Below, one piece after another: positions 1-12,854 of a stretch of DNA of 64,000 nucleotides. Source of the stretch: Noviherbaspirillum saxi (GTDB lineage: Bacteria; Pseudomonadota; Gammaproteobacteria; Burkholderiales; Burkholderiaceae_D); NCBI RefSeq assembly GCF_003591035.1, contig NZ_QYUO01000001.1, positions 3,162,001 to 3,226,000 of the forward strand. Reading direction: 5' to 3'. How positions within the stretch are numbered: position 1 is the first letter of the stretch; each line of letters starts with the position of its first letter. The position numbers and the translations under genes are program-made. The notes under the pieces were generated by a model that was given only the letters and a program-made list of their open reading frames with translations, was not told the origin of the DNA and searched no databases.

Positions 1-801
1 ATTTTGTTCCAGTTTGACAACCGGCTTTTCGGCTGGTTCCGGCATGGCGGCACCCTTGTCGTTGATCGCCGGCAAGTCCTCGGCAGCGGTCGGACCAACA
101 TCGTGTTCATAGGTGGACGATGGCACCTCGCCATCGAACACCTTGCTCTGGCGACGCTGCATATAGGCGTCCCTTATGAAGACATAGCGATCCAGCGCCG
201 CTTCTTCAACCAGATTGGAGGCGTCGAGCACGCTGGACCGCAAGTCGATAACCCGAATGGTGGATCCAACATTGCGCACATGCACCGGGGCTTTGTAATG
301 CCAAGGGTCACCCTTGAAGTCGAGCGGAGTTGCAAAAGTGTCACGCACGGTAGATGAACCGAGGATAGGCAGTACCAGGTATGGGCCGGATGCAACGCCC
401 CATTTGCCTAATGTTTGCCCAAAGTCTTCCTTGTGCTTGACCAGGCCTGCTTCGCTACCGATATCAAGCACGCCGCCGAAACCCATTGTCGTGTTGACCG
501 CCACGCGCATCACGTCGGACAAGCCATCGGCAATTTTGCCTTGGAGGAAATTGTTAACACCAGTCCATACATCGCCAAGATTGCCAAAAAAATTGTTGAT
601 GCCGATTTGCACGAATTGTGGCAACAGCGTGCTATACACTTCGGCCGCCGGCTTTATTGCGGCTTGATCGACAGTATCGTTAAACGTGAACATTGCCCGA
701 TTGAAGTCTTCAAACGGATCCTTGGGATTGGTTGTCGCACAACCAGTAAGCAGCAACGCCGCAGCAAGTATACTGATTTTTATTTTCAGGGCGGACCTCA
801 T
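1..801 (-). CDS. mlaA: MlaA/VacJ outer-membrane lipoprotein (partial, runs off left edge)
   Basis: Outer-membrane lipoprotein of the Mla system. With a porin partner it removes mislocalised phospholipids from the outer leaflet and hands them to periplasmic MlaC. The open frame starts at the ATG at 801 and shows no stop before base 1, giving 267 visible residues. A signal peptide with lipobox LLTGC puts the lipidated Cys at residue 21. It is followed by the family's DPFEDFNRAMFTFND stretch and the GVASGPYLVLPILGSS motif. Its ATG overlaps the mlaD stop by one base (TAATG), so it is translationally coupled. mlaC and mlaB would be expected beyond the left edge, which is inference. Confidence 0.95.
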   Translation of the reverse strand, partial: MRSALKIKISILAAALLLTGCATTNPKDPFEDFNRAMFTFNDTVDQAAIKPAAEVYSTLLPQFVQIGINNFFGNLGDVWTGVNNFLQGKIADGLSDVMRVAVNTTMGFGGVLDIGSEAGLVKHKEDFGQTLGKWGVASGPYLVLPILGSSTVRDTFATPLDFKGDPWHYKAPVHVRNVGSTIRVIDLRSSVLDASNLVEEAALDRYVFIRDAYMQRRQSKVFDGEVPSSTYEHDVGPTAAEDLPAINDKGAAMPEPAEKPVVKLEQN

Positions 802-1274
802 TACTTGTCGCCATCCTTTCCTTCTGCAGCTTTGCTGTAAAGAAACTGACTGATCAGATTTTCCAGTACGACTGCAGATTGTGTCATTTTGATACGATCG
901 CCGGCAGCCAGATTATTGGTGTCGCCGCCGGCCTCAAGGCCGATATATTGTTCACCCAGTAATCCGGCGGTCAGAATCTTCGCCGAGGTGTCCTTGGGAA
1001 ATTTGTAAGTGTTTTCCAGGTCAAGGGTGACAATCGCCTGAAAACTTTTGTCATCAAAGCGGATGTCGGCCACGCGACCGACCACGACGCCGGCACTCTT
1101 AACCGGCGCGCGCGGCTTGAGGCCACCGATATTGTCGAACTTCGTGGTGACGGCATAGGTCTGCGCAAACGAAAGCGAACTCATGTTTCCGGCTTTGAGA
1201 GCCAGAAATACCAGTGCCGCTGCGCCTAACAAGACGAACATGCCGACCCACAGGTCTAATGATTTACGTTGCAT
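801..1274 (-). CDS. mlaD: MlaD, MCE-domain phospholipid-binding subunit of the Mla ABC transporter
   Basis: Inner-membrane-anchored periplasmic subunit. MlaD forms a hexameric ring on MlaFE and passes phospholipids between MlaC and the membrane. The 157-residue protein has one N-terminal membrane segment (about residues 9-27). The MCE domain (about 38-118) carries the typical FDNIGGLKPRAPVKSAGVVVG region. Length fits the short single-MCE MlaD family. It lies 113 bp after mlaE, a longer gap than the other junctions, and directly precedes mlaA. The ATG at 1274 is the natural start because the anchor begins immediately after it. Confidence 0.95.
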   Translation of the reverse strand: MQRKSLDLWVGMFVLLGAAALVFLALKAGNMSSLSFAQTYAVTTKFDNIGGLKPRAPVKSAGVVVGRVADIRFDDKSFQAIVTLDLENTYKFPKDTSAKILTAGLLGEQYIGLEAGGDTNNLAAGDRIKMTQSAVVLENLISQFLYSKAAEGKDGDK

Positions 1275-1387
1275 GAAGCTTACTCTAACTATATGTCGTG
1301 AAACCTGTAGCGGGGTTTCATACCGTGAAAGGTTATATATTTACTAGGTGACCACCGGATGACGATGGTTCCTTCTGCAGCAACTGT

Positions 1388-2167
1388 TCAATTGAACATG
1401 AGGGCCGTCAACAGAAAGTCCAGCCACAAGACTGTCAGTGATGCGATGACGACTGTGCGTGTTGTCGCTCGGGCAACGCCTTCCGGTGTCGGTTGCGCTT
1501 CGTAACCCTGGAACAATGCTATGAACGTTACCGCAAATCCGAACACCACGCTTTTGATCACACCGTTGGCGATGTCTTTCCATACATCGACGCCGGCCTG
1601 CATCTGCGACCAGAATGCGCCTTCATCGACGCCGATCAACTGAACGCCGACGATGTAGCCGCCGAGGATGCCGACCGCACTGAAAATCGCGGCCAATACC
1701 GGCATGGCGATCACACCTGCCCAAAAACGCGGCGCGATCACCCGCTGCATGGGATTGACCGCCATCATTTCCATCGCCGACAATTGCTCGCCAGCCTTCA
1801 TCAAACCGATTTCCGCCGTCAGCGAAGTCCCTGCGCGCCCGGCAAACAACAAGGCGGTGACCACGGGACCGAGTTCGCGTGTCAGCGACAGGGCTACCAG
1901 CAAGCCCAGGGCCTGCTCGGAGCCGTAGCGATTCAAAGTGTAATACCCTTGCAGCCCAAGCACAAAGCCGACGAACAGGCCCGACACGGCAATAATCACC
2001 AGCGAATAATTGCCAATGAAATGAATCTGGTCGGTGACCAGCCGAGGTCGCCGCAGCATGCCGCCGGACGCGCCAAGCACGGCAAGAAATGAGCGTGCAG
2101 CAAAGCCAACATTGCTGACCGATTCACGCACCCGGCGCCCGAGCCCCGCAATCAGGTCGACTATCAT
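1388..2167 (-). CDS. mlaE: MlaE, permease of the Mla phospholipid ABC transporter
   Basis: Integral inner-membrane permease that pairs with the MlaF ATPase in the MlaFEDB complex. It is 259 residues, typical of the MlaE family. Several hydrophobic helices and the conserved central region ELGPVVTALLFAGRAGTSL (about residues 95-113) are visible, followed by an EIGLMKAGEQLSAMEMM stretch. Its ATG overlaps the mlaF stop by four bases (ATGA), which indicates translational coupling. I see nothing abnormal in the gene. Confidence 0.96.
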   Translation of the reverse strand: MIVDLIAGLGRRVRESVSNVGFAARSFLAVLGASGGMLRRPRLVTDQIHFIGNYSLVIIAVSGLFVGFVLGLQGYYTLNRYGSEQALGLLVALSLTRELGPVVTALLFAGRAGTSLTAEIGLMKAGEQLSAMEMMAVNPMQRVIAPRFWAGVIAMPVLAAIFSAVGILGGYIVGVQLIGVDEGAFWSQMQAGVDVWKDIANGVIKSVVFGFAVTFIALFQGYEAQPTPEGVARATTRTVVIASLTVLWLDFLLTALMFN

Positions 2168-2967
2168 TGCGGCTGCCCCAGCTGCAAATCCTCTGCGAGC
2201 GAACGGCCTGCATAATGGAATGGCACCGGACCATCGGCTTCCGCATGCACGAACTGCTTTACGTAGAGATCGTCCGAAGCCTGCATCTGCGCCGGCGTCC
2301 CGTGTGCAACGATTTTCCCTTGCGACAGAAAATACACATAGTCGGCAATGAGGAAGGTTTCATGCACATCATGCGACACGACGATCGAAGTCGAGCCCAG
2401 TGCATTATTTAACCGCCGAATCAGGTTCGCCGTCACTCCCATGGAAATGGGATCGAGGCCGGCAAATGGTTCGTCGTACATGATCAATTGCGGATCCAGC
2501 GCGACGGCACGCGCCAGTGCGACCCGGCGCGCCATGCCGCCGGATATTTCCGATGGCTTCAACTGCGCCGCGTTGCGCAATCCGACTGCATGCAATTTCA
2601 TCAGTACCAGGTCGCGGATCAGCTCTTCCGGCAGGCGCGTATGCTCGCGCAGCGGGAAAGCGACATTTTCAAATACCGAGAGATCGGTAAACAGCGCACC
2701 ATGCTGAAACAACATGCCCATCTTGCGCCGCAATGCATAAAGCGCATCGGTCTTGCGTGGATTGACAGCTTCGCCGTCAACGGTAACAGTACCCCGTTGC
2801 TGGGCAATTTGCCCACCGATCAGGCGCAGGATCGTGGTTTTCCCGGAGCCGGAGCCGCCCATGACCGCGACGACCTTCCCGCGCGGGAAATCCATCTGGA
2901 GTCCCGACAGGATAGGACGGGGGCCATAGGAGAAATGCAGGTCACGGATTTCGACAAGGTTAGGCAC
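2164..2967 (-). CDS. mlaF: MlaF, ATPase of the Mla phospholipid ABC transporter
   Basis: Cytoplasmic ATPase that drives phospholipid movement by the Mla complex. The 267-residue protein has Walker A GGSGSGKT (about 37-44), signature ISGGMARR (about 141-148) and Walker B LIMYDEP (about 161-167). It is the first gene of the visible mla operon and overlaps mlaE by four bases. The start used here is GTG at 2967; no strong ribosome-binding site is visible, so the start is less certain than the identity. The gltD terminator lies upstream, so the operon is probably transcribed on its own. Confidence 0.95.
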   Translation of the reverse strand: MPNLVEIRDLHFSYGPRPILSGLQMDFPRGKVVAVMGGSGSGKTTILRLIGGQIAQQRGTVTVDGEAVNPRKTDALYALRRKMGMLFQHGALFTDLSVFENVAFPLREHTRLPEELIRDLVLMKLHAVGLRNAAQLKPSEISGGMARRVALARAVALDPQLIMYDEPFAGLDPISMGVTANLIRRLNNALGSTSIVVSHDVHETFLIADYVYFLSQGKIVAHGTPAQMQASDDLYVKQFVHAEADGPVPFHYAGRSLAEDLQLGQPQ

Positions 2968-3055
2968 AACACGAACTTTTTACGCAAAGACGAGATTGTA
3001 GTGCAGAAAGTGCAATCGCACTTTTGAACTAACCCAAGAGTCAGATAAAAAGCCA

Positions 3056-3095
3056 CAAAAAAACCCGCCAAATCTTTCGATCAGGCGGGCTTTTT
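3056..3095 (-). terminator. Intrinsic terminator after gltD
   Basis: CCCGCC (3064-3069) pairs with GGCGGG (3084-3089). An A-run on the left (3056-3063) becomes a U-run on the minus strand, and T5 follows on the plus side. It sits just after the gltD stop and isolates the glt operon from mlaF. Confidence 0.8.
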
Positions 3096-3109
3096 GCAAT
3101 AAATATAGC

Positions 3110-4573
3110 TTATCGGGGCAGAACCGATGATCCCATCAGGTATTCATCGACCGCTTTTGCGCACTGACGGCCTTCACGGATCGCCCAGACCACGAGCGAC
3201 TGGCCGCGACGCATGTCGCCGGCGGCAAATACCTTGTCCACCGAGGTCTTGTAGCAGCCGTCGCCGTCGGTTGTCGCCTTGGCATTGCCACGCGCATCCT
3301 TGTCGACGCCGAACGCATCCAGCACCTGCTGCACCGGTGATACAAAGCCCATGGCCAGCAATACCAGGTCGGCCTTCAGTTCGAATTCGGAATTCGGCAC
3401 TTCCTGCATCTTGCCGTCCTTCCATTCGACGCGGGCAGCGATCAGTTTTTCGACCTTGCCATTCTTGCCTTCGAGACGCTTGGTGGCGACTGCCCAGTCG
3501 CGGTCGCAACCTTCTTCGTGCGAAGACGAGGTGCGCAGCTTGGTCGGCCAGTATGGCCAGACCAGCGGCTTGTTCTCTTCTTCCGGCGGTTGCGGCAGCA
3601 GTTCGAATTGCACCACCGATGCGGCGCCGTGACGATTGGATGTGCCGACGCAGTCGGAACCAGTATCGCCGCCGCCGATCACGATGACGTTCTTGCCGGT
3701 CGCCATGATCTGGTCTTTCAGCTTGTCGCCGGCATTGACCTTGTTTTGCAGCGGCAGGAATTCCATTGCATAGTGCACGCCCTTCAGTTCGCGGCCGGGA
3801 ACCGGCAGGTCGCGCGGGGTTTCCGCGCCGCCGGCGATGACGATCGCGTCGAAATCTTTCTTCAACTGTTCAGTCGAGACAGTTTCCTTGGCCCAGTTAT
3901 AGACATTGGATGGGAAATCCTTGCCAACGAAAACGCTGGTGCGGAACGTCACGCCTTCGGCCTTCATCTGTTCGACACGGCGGTCGATATGCGACTTTTC
4001 CATCTTGAAGTCGGGGATGCCGTAACGCAGCAGGCCACCAACACGGTCATTCTTTTCAAACACGGTGACGTCATGCCCGACGCGCGCCAGTTGCTGAGCC
4101 GCTGCAAGGCCGGCAGGACCGGAACCAACGACGGCGATTTTCTTGCCGGTTTTGGAAGTCGGGAGCTGCGGACGAACCCAGCCGTTTTCCCAACCCTTGT
4201 CGATGATGAAGTGCTCGATCGACTTGATGCCGACCGGGTCGCTGTTGATGCCGAGCGTACAGGCGGCTTCGCACGGCGCCGGGCAGATGCGACCGGTGAA
4301 CTCGGGGAAGTTGTTGGTGGAATGCAGGTTGTCCAGCGCTTCCTTGTAATTGCCGTGGTAAACCAGGTCGTTCCAGTCCGGAATGATGTTGTTGACCGGG
4401 CAGCCGTTATTGCAGAAAGGGATGCCGCAATCCATGCAGCGCGCGCCCTGCACCTTGGCATCGGCGTCGCTCAGATGGACGGTGAATTCCTTGTAATGCT
4501 TCTTGCGCGAGGTCGGTGCTTCGCTTGCTTCCTGCAAGCGTTGGAATTCCAGAAAGCCGGTTACTTTTCCCAT
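3110..4573 (-). CDS. gltD: Glutamate synthase (NADPH) small subunit
   Basis: Small subunit of glutamate synthase. It oxidises NADPH through FAD and passes electrons via iron-sulfur clusters to GltB, which makes glutamate from glutamine and 2-oxoglutarate. The 487-residue protein has two N-terminal cysteine clusters (C46, C49, C54, C58, then C97, C101, C105), an FAD-binding [10 protein letters not shown] motif near 150 and an NADPH-binding GGGDTGSD motif near 298. A good RBS (AAGGAA) precedes the ATG at 4573. It follows gltB after a 183-bp gap holding two REP-like repeats and ends at the terminator at 3056-3095. Confidence 0.97.
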   Translation of the reverse strand: MGKVTGFLEFQRLQEASEAPTSRKKHYKEFTVHLSDADAKVQGARCMDCGIPFCNNGCPVNNIIPDWNDLVYHGNYKEALDNLHSTNNFPEFTGRICPAPCEAACTLGINSDPVGIKSIEHFIIDKGWENGWVRPQLPTSKTGKKIAVVGSGPAGLAAAQQLARVGHDVTVFEKNDRVGGLLRYGIPDFKMEKSHIDRRVEQMKAEGVTFRTSVFVGKDFPSNVYNWAKETVSTEQLKKDFDAIVIAGGAETPRDLPVPGRELKGVHYAMEFLPLQNKVNAGDKLKDQIMATGKNVIVIGGGDTGSDCVGTSNRHGAASVVQFELLPQPPEEENKPLVWPYWPTKLRTSSSHEEGCDRDWAVATKRLEGKNGKVEKLIAARVEWKDGKMQEVPNSEFELKADLVLLAMGFVSPVQQVLDAFGVDKDARGNAKATTDGDGCYKTSVDKVFAAGDMRRGQSLVVWAIREGRQCAKAVDEYLMGSSVLPR

Positions 4574-4610
4574 GATGTTCCTTGAGTATTTTTTCTATCG
4601 CTGCTCGGTT

Positions 4611-4736
4611 CCCCTCCCCCATGCAGGGGGAGGGTTAGGGTGGGGGTAGTGAGCTTGATTTGACGATAACGCCTGTTCAACCTGCATAGCCTACGCGGCC
4701 CGCCCCATCCTAACCTTCCCCGTATCAGGGGGAAGG
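4611..4736. repeat. Pair of convergent REP-like palindromic repeats between gltB and gltD
   Basis: Two C/G-rich units of about 36 bp, 4611-4647 and 4701-4736, lie in inverted orientation. Each contains a short hairpin (CCCTCCCCC with GGGGGAGGG in the first, CCTTCCCC with GGGGGAAGG in the second) followed, on its own strand, by GGTTAGG and a G-run. This looks like a REP doublet (BIME). Such units often stabilise upstream mRNA or bind gyrase/IHF; no specific role is shown here. Confidence 0.6.
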
Positions 4737-4756
4737 AGCTGGCCAGTCGTTGATGT

Positions 4757-9436
<4,680 letters not shown>

Positions 9437-9472
9437 AAGCTTTCTCCGCAACTTTTGATGTATCGAAGCTGA

Positions 9473-9501
9473 AGGATAGTGCAGCGCAATACTTTGTTCA
9501 A
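9473..9501 (-). promoter_or_regulatory. Sigma70-type promoter for gltB
   Basis: On the minus strand a TTGAAC -35 (9496-9501) and a TATCCT -10 (9473-9478) are separated by 17 bp. They lie about 37 bp upstream of the gltB ATG, with a GGAGA RBS between. Position and spacing make this the likely gltBD promoter. Confidence 0.55.
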
Positions 9502-9513
9502 TCGAAATAATTT

Positions 9514-9573
9514 AGGGTCAGAGTAACTTTTGTATTTGAGCTTCGTTTGCACCAAAATAAATAGGGACAGAGT
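9514..9573. repeat. Imperfect direct repeat AGGGNCAGAGT
   Basis: AGGGTCAGAGT (9514-9524) and AGGGACAGAGT (9563-9573) are each preceded by an AATAA-containing A/T stretch and lie 49 bp apart. They sit between gltB and the palindromic element next to the RAYT gene. Similar GGGACAGAGT strings often flank REP-associated transposase genes, so this may be a recognition remnant; that is inference. Confidence 0.4.
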
Positions 9574-9620
9574 GTTTTTCCGGGCATTTTAGCTCGATGG
9601 CATAGCAAATTAGATAAGCT

Positions 9621-9810
9621 TAGGCGCCGCGCAGGAATAAGTTGTGCAATTTGACGGACGTCGCGGGATGCGCTGCAAGGGGCCCGCCGAGGGGCGGGAG
9701 GAGGAGTCATAGCGAGCTATGGCGACGACGAGCAACGCCGCAGCGCGCCGGGGGCGCCGAGCCCGCTACGGCCAGCAGAATTGTGCAAGTTATTCCTGCG
9801 CGGTGCCTTA
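9621..9810. repeat. MITE-like palindromic element abutting the RAYT stop codon
   Basis: About 190 bp bounded by imperfect inverted repeats of about 29 nt (9623-9651 against 9779-9807, roughly 25 of 29 matching). The outermost bases overlap the RAYT stop at 9808-9810. Nested pairings are visible inside: GCGCTGC with GCAGCGC, and CATAGC with GCTATG. No credible ORF lies within. Its length, GC-rich nested palindromes and position beside a RAYT suggest a non-autonomous repeat mobilised or bound by that protein. Copy number elsewhere in the genome cannot be judged from this window. Confidence 0.6.
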
Positions 9811-10536
9811 ATGCTGAATTAGCTTGTCCCGCTGATGATCAGGACTTGCCGCAGTCTTGAGTGGCCGCCCGCGTCGCGCCGGTGTCACCCGCCGGTTTGT
9901 CTGCTTGGCCAGCATATTCTTGAATTGCTCCGAACCCAGTGGCCAGCCCTTTTGGGTCGCCTCGCGGAAGGCGGCAATCTCGGTTTCGCTTAAGCCATGG
10001 TTGATGAAGTTGCGATAAGCCGCTTCGCGATCGAAAGGCGTATTTCCCAACGCCCAGAACAGGCGGTGGTCATGGATGACGGGATCGGAGCGCATTCCGA
10101 CATGGTGGGCAAGGCTGGACCATGGATATTCGTCCGCCGAGGCCACCAGGCCGGCACGTGCAGGATTGAGTTCGATATAGCGGCTGCATTGCAGAAAGTA
10201 CTGGTCGGAATCGATGATCGTGGCTTTGTAGCGGCTTTGCCACAAGGTGCCGACGCGCTGATACTTTGCATTGAAATAAGGGACATAGTGCCGCCCTACC
10301 CATTGCATCATGCGCGCCAGGCCCGTTGTATCCGATGGCGACACTAGCAGATGCAAGTGATTCGGCATCAGCACATAAGCATGGACGGCGACCTGGAACT
10401 GTTTTGCCGCTTCCCTAAGCCAGCCGAGGAATGCCGCGTAATCGGCATCGTCGCGGAAAATGGCTTGCCGGTCGATACCACTCTGAAGGATGTGATGAGG
10501 CTGATGCGGAACAACGAGTCGCGGAAGTCGGGCCAT
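9808..10536 (-). CDS. REP-associated tyrosine transposase (RAYT, Y1/HUH family)
   Basis: A 242-residue single-domain HUH nuclease of the IS200-like TnpA_REP family, which cuts single-stranded DNA at REP hairpins. Visible signatures are MPNHLHLLV (the HUH metal-binding pair), a conserved RYIELNPARAGLV segment with the probable catalytic Tyr, and a basic C-terminal tail. The start ATGGCCCGA at 10536 is preferred over 10557 because the fold begins with RLPRLVVPHQPHHIL. The gene appears intact. It is isolated between gltB and a phosphoesterase gene, with a palindromic element touching its 3' end. RAYTs are normally domesticated single-copy genes that spread REPs, not typical insertion sequences. 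Confidence 0.9.
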   Translation of the reverse strand: MARLPRLVVPHQPHHILQSGIDRQAIFRDDADYAAFLGWLREAAKQFQVAVHAYVLMPNHLHLLVSPSDTTGLARMMQWVGRHYVPYFNAKYQRVGTLWQSRYKATIIDSDQYFLQCSRYIELNPARAGLVASADEYPWSSLAHHVGMRSDPVIHDHRLFWALGNTPFDREAAYRNFINHGLSETEIAAFREATQKGWPLGSEQFKNMLAKQTNRRVTPARRGRPLKTAASPDHQRDKLIQH

Positions 10537-10931
10537 AGCGTGCAATCGGACCGCCATCTGGTTTGGCGGATGATGCGATTCTATCGCAGGCCTGTCGCCG
10601 GGATGGCCGGCTGATGCTGCTGCTTCGTTAAATATGTGCGTTCGCTGCGTTGCGCCAAGGTGTGTCGGGACGACTGAAGTTGATCACCCCAGCGCTGTCG
10701 GATTTTCCATTCGCCGCTGCGGCCTTGTTGTTCACATAAATGCTGCTGCGAATCTTGGCTGCGGATGGCAATCGCTTGGACGAAAACCGGATTACCGAAA
10801 TACCGGCGCTCCGAAGGCATGAAGCATTCCATGCACAGATCGACAACTAATTTTCCATTTGTTAACATTGTTTATCCAAGCAGGTAAATTAGCCGTCGTT
10901 CCGGCAGGAAGTATTGTTATTTAATAAATAA
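10537..10931. other. 395-bp stretch with no supported gene
   Basis: This lies between the metallophosphoesterase stop and the RAYT start. A 95-codon minus-strand frame (10581-10868) and a 72-codon one in another frame exist, but neither has a ribosome-binding site or a recognisable domain, and they overlap each other. I also see no convincing hairpin or promoter. It may be the decayed 5' flank of the RAYT insertion or a degenerate gene. Confidence 0.4.
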
Positions 10932-11765
10932 CTACTCTAGCGATTGCTGATGCCAACCGTTTGCACTCCGAAAAAAGCTGCTCTCCGGTTCTGCAATGAA
11001 TTCCGCTACTGCGGCATCGAGCCGCCATATCGCAATCGAAACCGATGCAGGGTCGGTATTACCTGATGACGTAATGACGTTGAAGGAATTTGGCGCCGCC
11101 GGGCGGGTGCGATGCGACACCGCAGTTCCAGCCCCGCAGAGGATGAAATGACGCGGCACTGCCGGAAACGCCGCATGTGTCGTGGTCACCAGCGGTACAT
11201 GGACATGGCCGCTCAAGACGATATCGATCCGATGGCGTGCAAACGCCTGGGCGGCATCGCCTGCACCGATGAGAATTTCATGGAGGTCTTCCGGCCATGC
11301 GGTATGCAGCGGCTGGTGCGCGCATGCGATGCGCAAAGGCTCGGTATCGGATGCGGGAATCTGGCTTGCCAATGCCGAGAGCTGCGAGATATCGAGTCTG
11401 CCGCGGGTATGGCGCAAGGGAGTGGTGCTGTCCAGGGCAAGAATTACCATATCGCTGCCGGCCCATATCTGATGTGATTTTCCAAACGCTTCGCAATAAT
11501 TGCGATAAGGCCATGCTGTCCGTGCGAAGACATTAAAAAGCGGAATATCGTGATTTCCCGGAATCACAAGTACTGCCGGAGCACTGAGCGTATCAAGAAA
11601 CTGACGTGCACTTTGAAACTCATGCTTGCGGGCACGTTGGGTGACATCACCAGACACAATCACGACATCGGGTTGCAAGCGTTGAAGCGCCTTGCGCAAT
11701 GCCTCGACGACAAACGGAATCTCAGTGCCAAAATGGGTATCGGAAAGGTGGGCAATAATACTCAT
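10932..11765 (-). CDS. Calcineurin-like metallophosphoesterase
   Basis: A 277-residue soluble enzyme with the full set of two-metal phosphoesterase motifs: HLSDTHFG at the N-terminus, VVIVSGDVTQ near 35-44, VIPGNHD near 70, and LSGHVHVP in the C-terminal half. This resembles the CpdA/YfcE-like cyclic-nucleotide or phosphodiester hydrolase group; the substrate cannot be read from sequence. The ATG at 11765 is chosen because the first catalytic Asp follows directly, and it overlaps the stop of the upstream lipid kinase gene by four bases (ATGA). That coupling suggests a shared role, perhaps in phospholipid headgroup metabolism (inference). Confidence 0.9.
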   Translation of the reverse strand: MSIIAHLSDTHFGTEIPFVVEALRKALQRLQPDVVIVSGDVTQRARKHEFQSARQFLDTLSAPAVLVIPGNHDIPLFNVFARTAWPYRNYCEAFGKSHQIWAGSDMVILALDSTTPLRHTRGRLDISQLSALASQIPASDTEPLRIACAHQPLHTAWPEDLHEILIGAGDAAQAFARHRIDIVLSGHVHVPLVTTTHAAFPAVPRHFILCGAGTAVSHRTRPAAPNSFNVITSSGNTDPASVSIAIWRLDAAVAEFIAEPESSFFRSANGWHQQSLE

Positions 11766-12733
11766 TCGCCTTCCTTTGCGATGACGCCATTCGTCTGCGG
11801 CACGATGACTCCTAGCGCATGCCGTGCCACGCGGAACGATAAGGGAGTCGCGCAACGCACGATTTCGCCATCGACCACCACATCGACATGCCGCCTGCGC
11901 GTTTCGGTATCGAATGCATCCGTGCAAAAGGTTTCCAAATGCGGATCGCTCGCCAGATTACGAAACGCGCCGCGCAGCAAGAGCCGCAGCATGTCAAGAC
12001 GTCCGGTGGGCCGCAACACGAATACGGCTAGCCTGTCTTCCGGCGTCGCGCCGGCAAGGTCGGTATCGAGCTTGGAAAGCTGCAGCAGATTATTGGCGAC
12101 GAATACCATCGAAGTTTTTCGCAGCAGCGATTCATTGCCTATCTGCAGCTGCACGCCGAATGGGCGCACCCCGCTCAGCAATGAAAACAGTGCTGACAGC
12201 ACAGCTACCACCCGGAAACGCCCGAAGCGCGCCTTGTCTTCTTCGCGGTTGCGTATGAGCTTGCTGTACAGGCCGAAGCTGGCATTGTTTAAAAACAGTT
12301 TGCCGTTCACATAGCCGACGGACACTTGTGCAATATCCCCTGCCAGCAGCAGTTTTGCCGCCGCGTCCGGATCTTCCGGAATCCCAAGATCACGCGCGAA
12401 ATAATTGAAGGTCCCAGCGGGGATGATTCCAAGCGGAACCCGATATTCACAACAGAGCGATGCGATCGTATTGACAGTGCCGTCACCACCGGCAGCAACG
12501 ACAATCCCACCCGTCTGACTGGCGTTGAGCACCGCTTTGCGGCCGACTTCAAGTAGCTTTTGGCCAGAGGCCACCTCGACGATCGTGCATGGATAGTCAA
12601 GTGCAGACAACGCCTGTTCGATCCGGCTACGCGTCATTTGCGCAGCGGTTCCGCCGGCGCCAGCATTCAGAATAACGGTGATGGAAGTGTGTTGCAGCGT
12701 AACTACGGCTTGCTGAGATAGCGGTCCAGTCAT
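11762..12733 (-). CDS. Diacylglycerol/lipid kinase family protein (YegS/DagK-like)
   Basis: A 323-residue protein of the diacylglycerol-kinase catalytic domain family, which phosphorylates diacylglycerol or related lipids using ATP. Seen directly: a TVILNAGAGG start of the fold near 19-28, nucleotide-binding AAGGDGTVN at 80-88, PLGIIPAGTFNYFARDLGIP near 100-119, and a C-terminal VDGE element. No transmembrane helix is evident, as expected for this peripheral enzyme. The ATG at 12733 is the only sensible start. Coupled by four-base overlap to the phosphoesterase; 121 bp separate it from the HDOD gene upstream. Confidence 0.88.
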   Translation of the reverse strand: MTGPLSQQAVVTLQHTSITVILNAGAGGTAAQMTRSRIEQALSALDYPCTIVEVASGQKLLEVGRKAVLNASQTGGIVVAAGGDGTVNTIASLCCEYRVPLGIIPAGTFNYFARDLGIPEDPDAAAKLLLAGDIAQVSVGYVNGKLFLNNASFGLYSKLIRNREEDKARFGRFRVVAVLSALFSLLSGVRPFGVQLQIGNESLLRKTSMVFVANNLLQLSKLDTDLAGATPEDRLAVFVLRPTGRLDMLRLLLRGAFRNLASDPHLETFCTDAFDTETRRRHVDVVVDGEIVRCATPLSFRVARHALGVIVPQTNGVIAKEGE

Positions 12734-12854
12734 TGCAATCGGTGTCCGCCGGCTGGCTTACAGGGATAAGAATGGCGTTAGCTTGCTTTCAATCCTCTCG
12801 CCGCGCATTGATTACCGTCATGGATATCCGCGGGCCGATTGCCGCATTCCGATA

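Noticed and set aside
3518..4585. 355-codon plus-strand ORF opposite gltD
   Set aside because: Antisense shadow of gltD; the minus frame carries clear FAD, NADPH and Fe-S motifs.
4611..4650. Telomere-like GGGTTAGGG string
   Set aside because: Part of a REP-like hairpin unit; not a telomeric or G-quadruplex array of repeated units.
10581..10868. 95-codon minus-strand ORF upstream of the RAYT gene
   Set aside because: No RBS, no recognisable family, and a competing frame overlaps; listed only as part of an unexplained gap.
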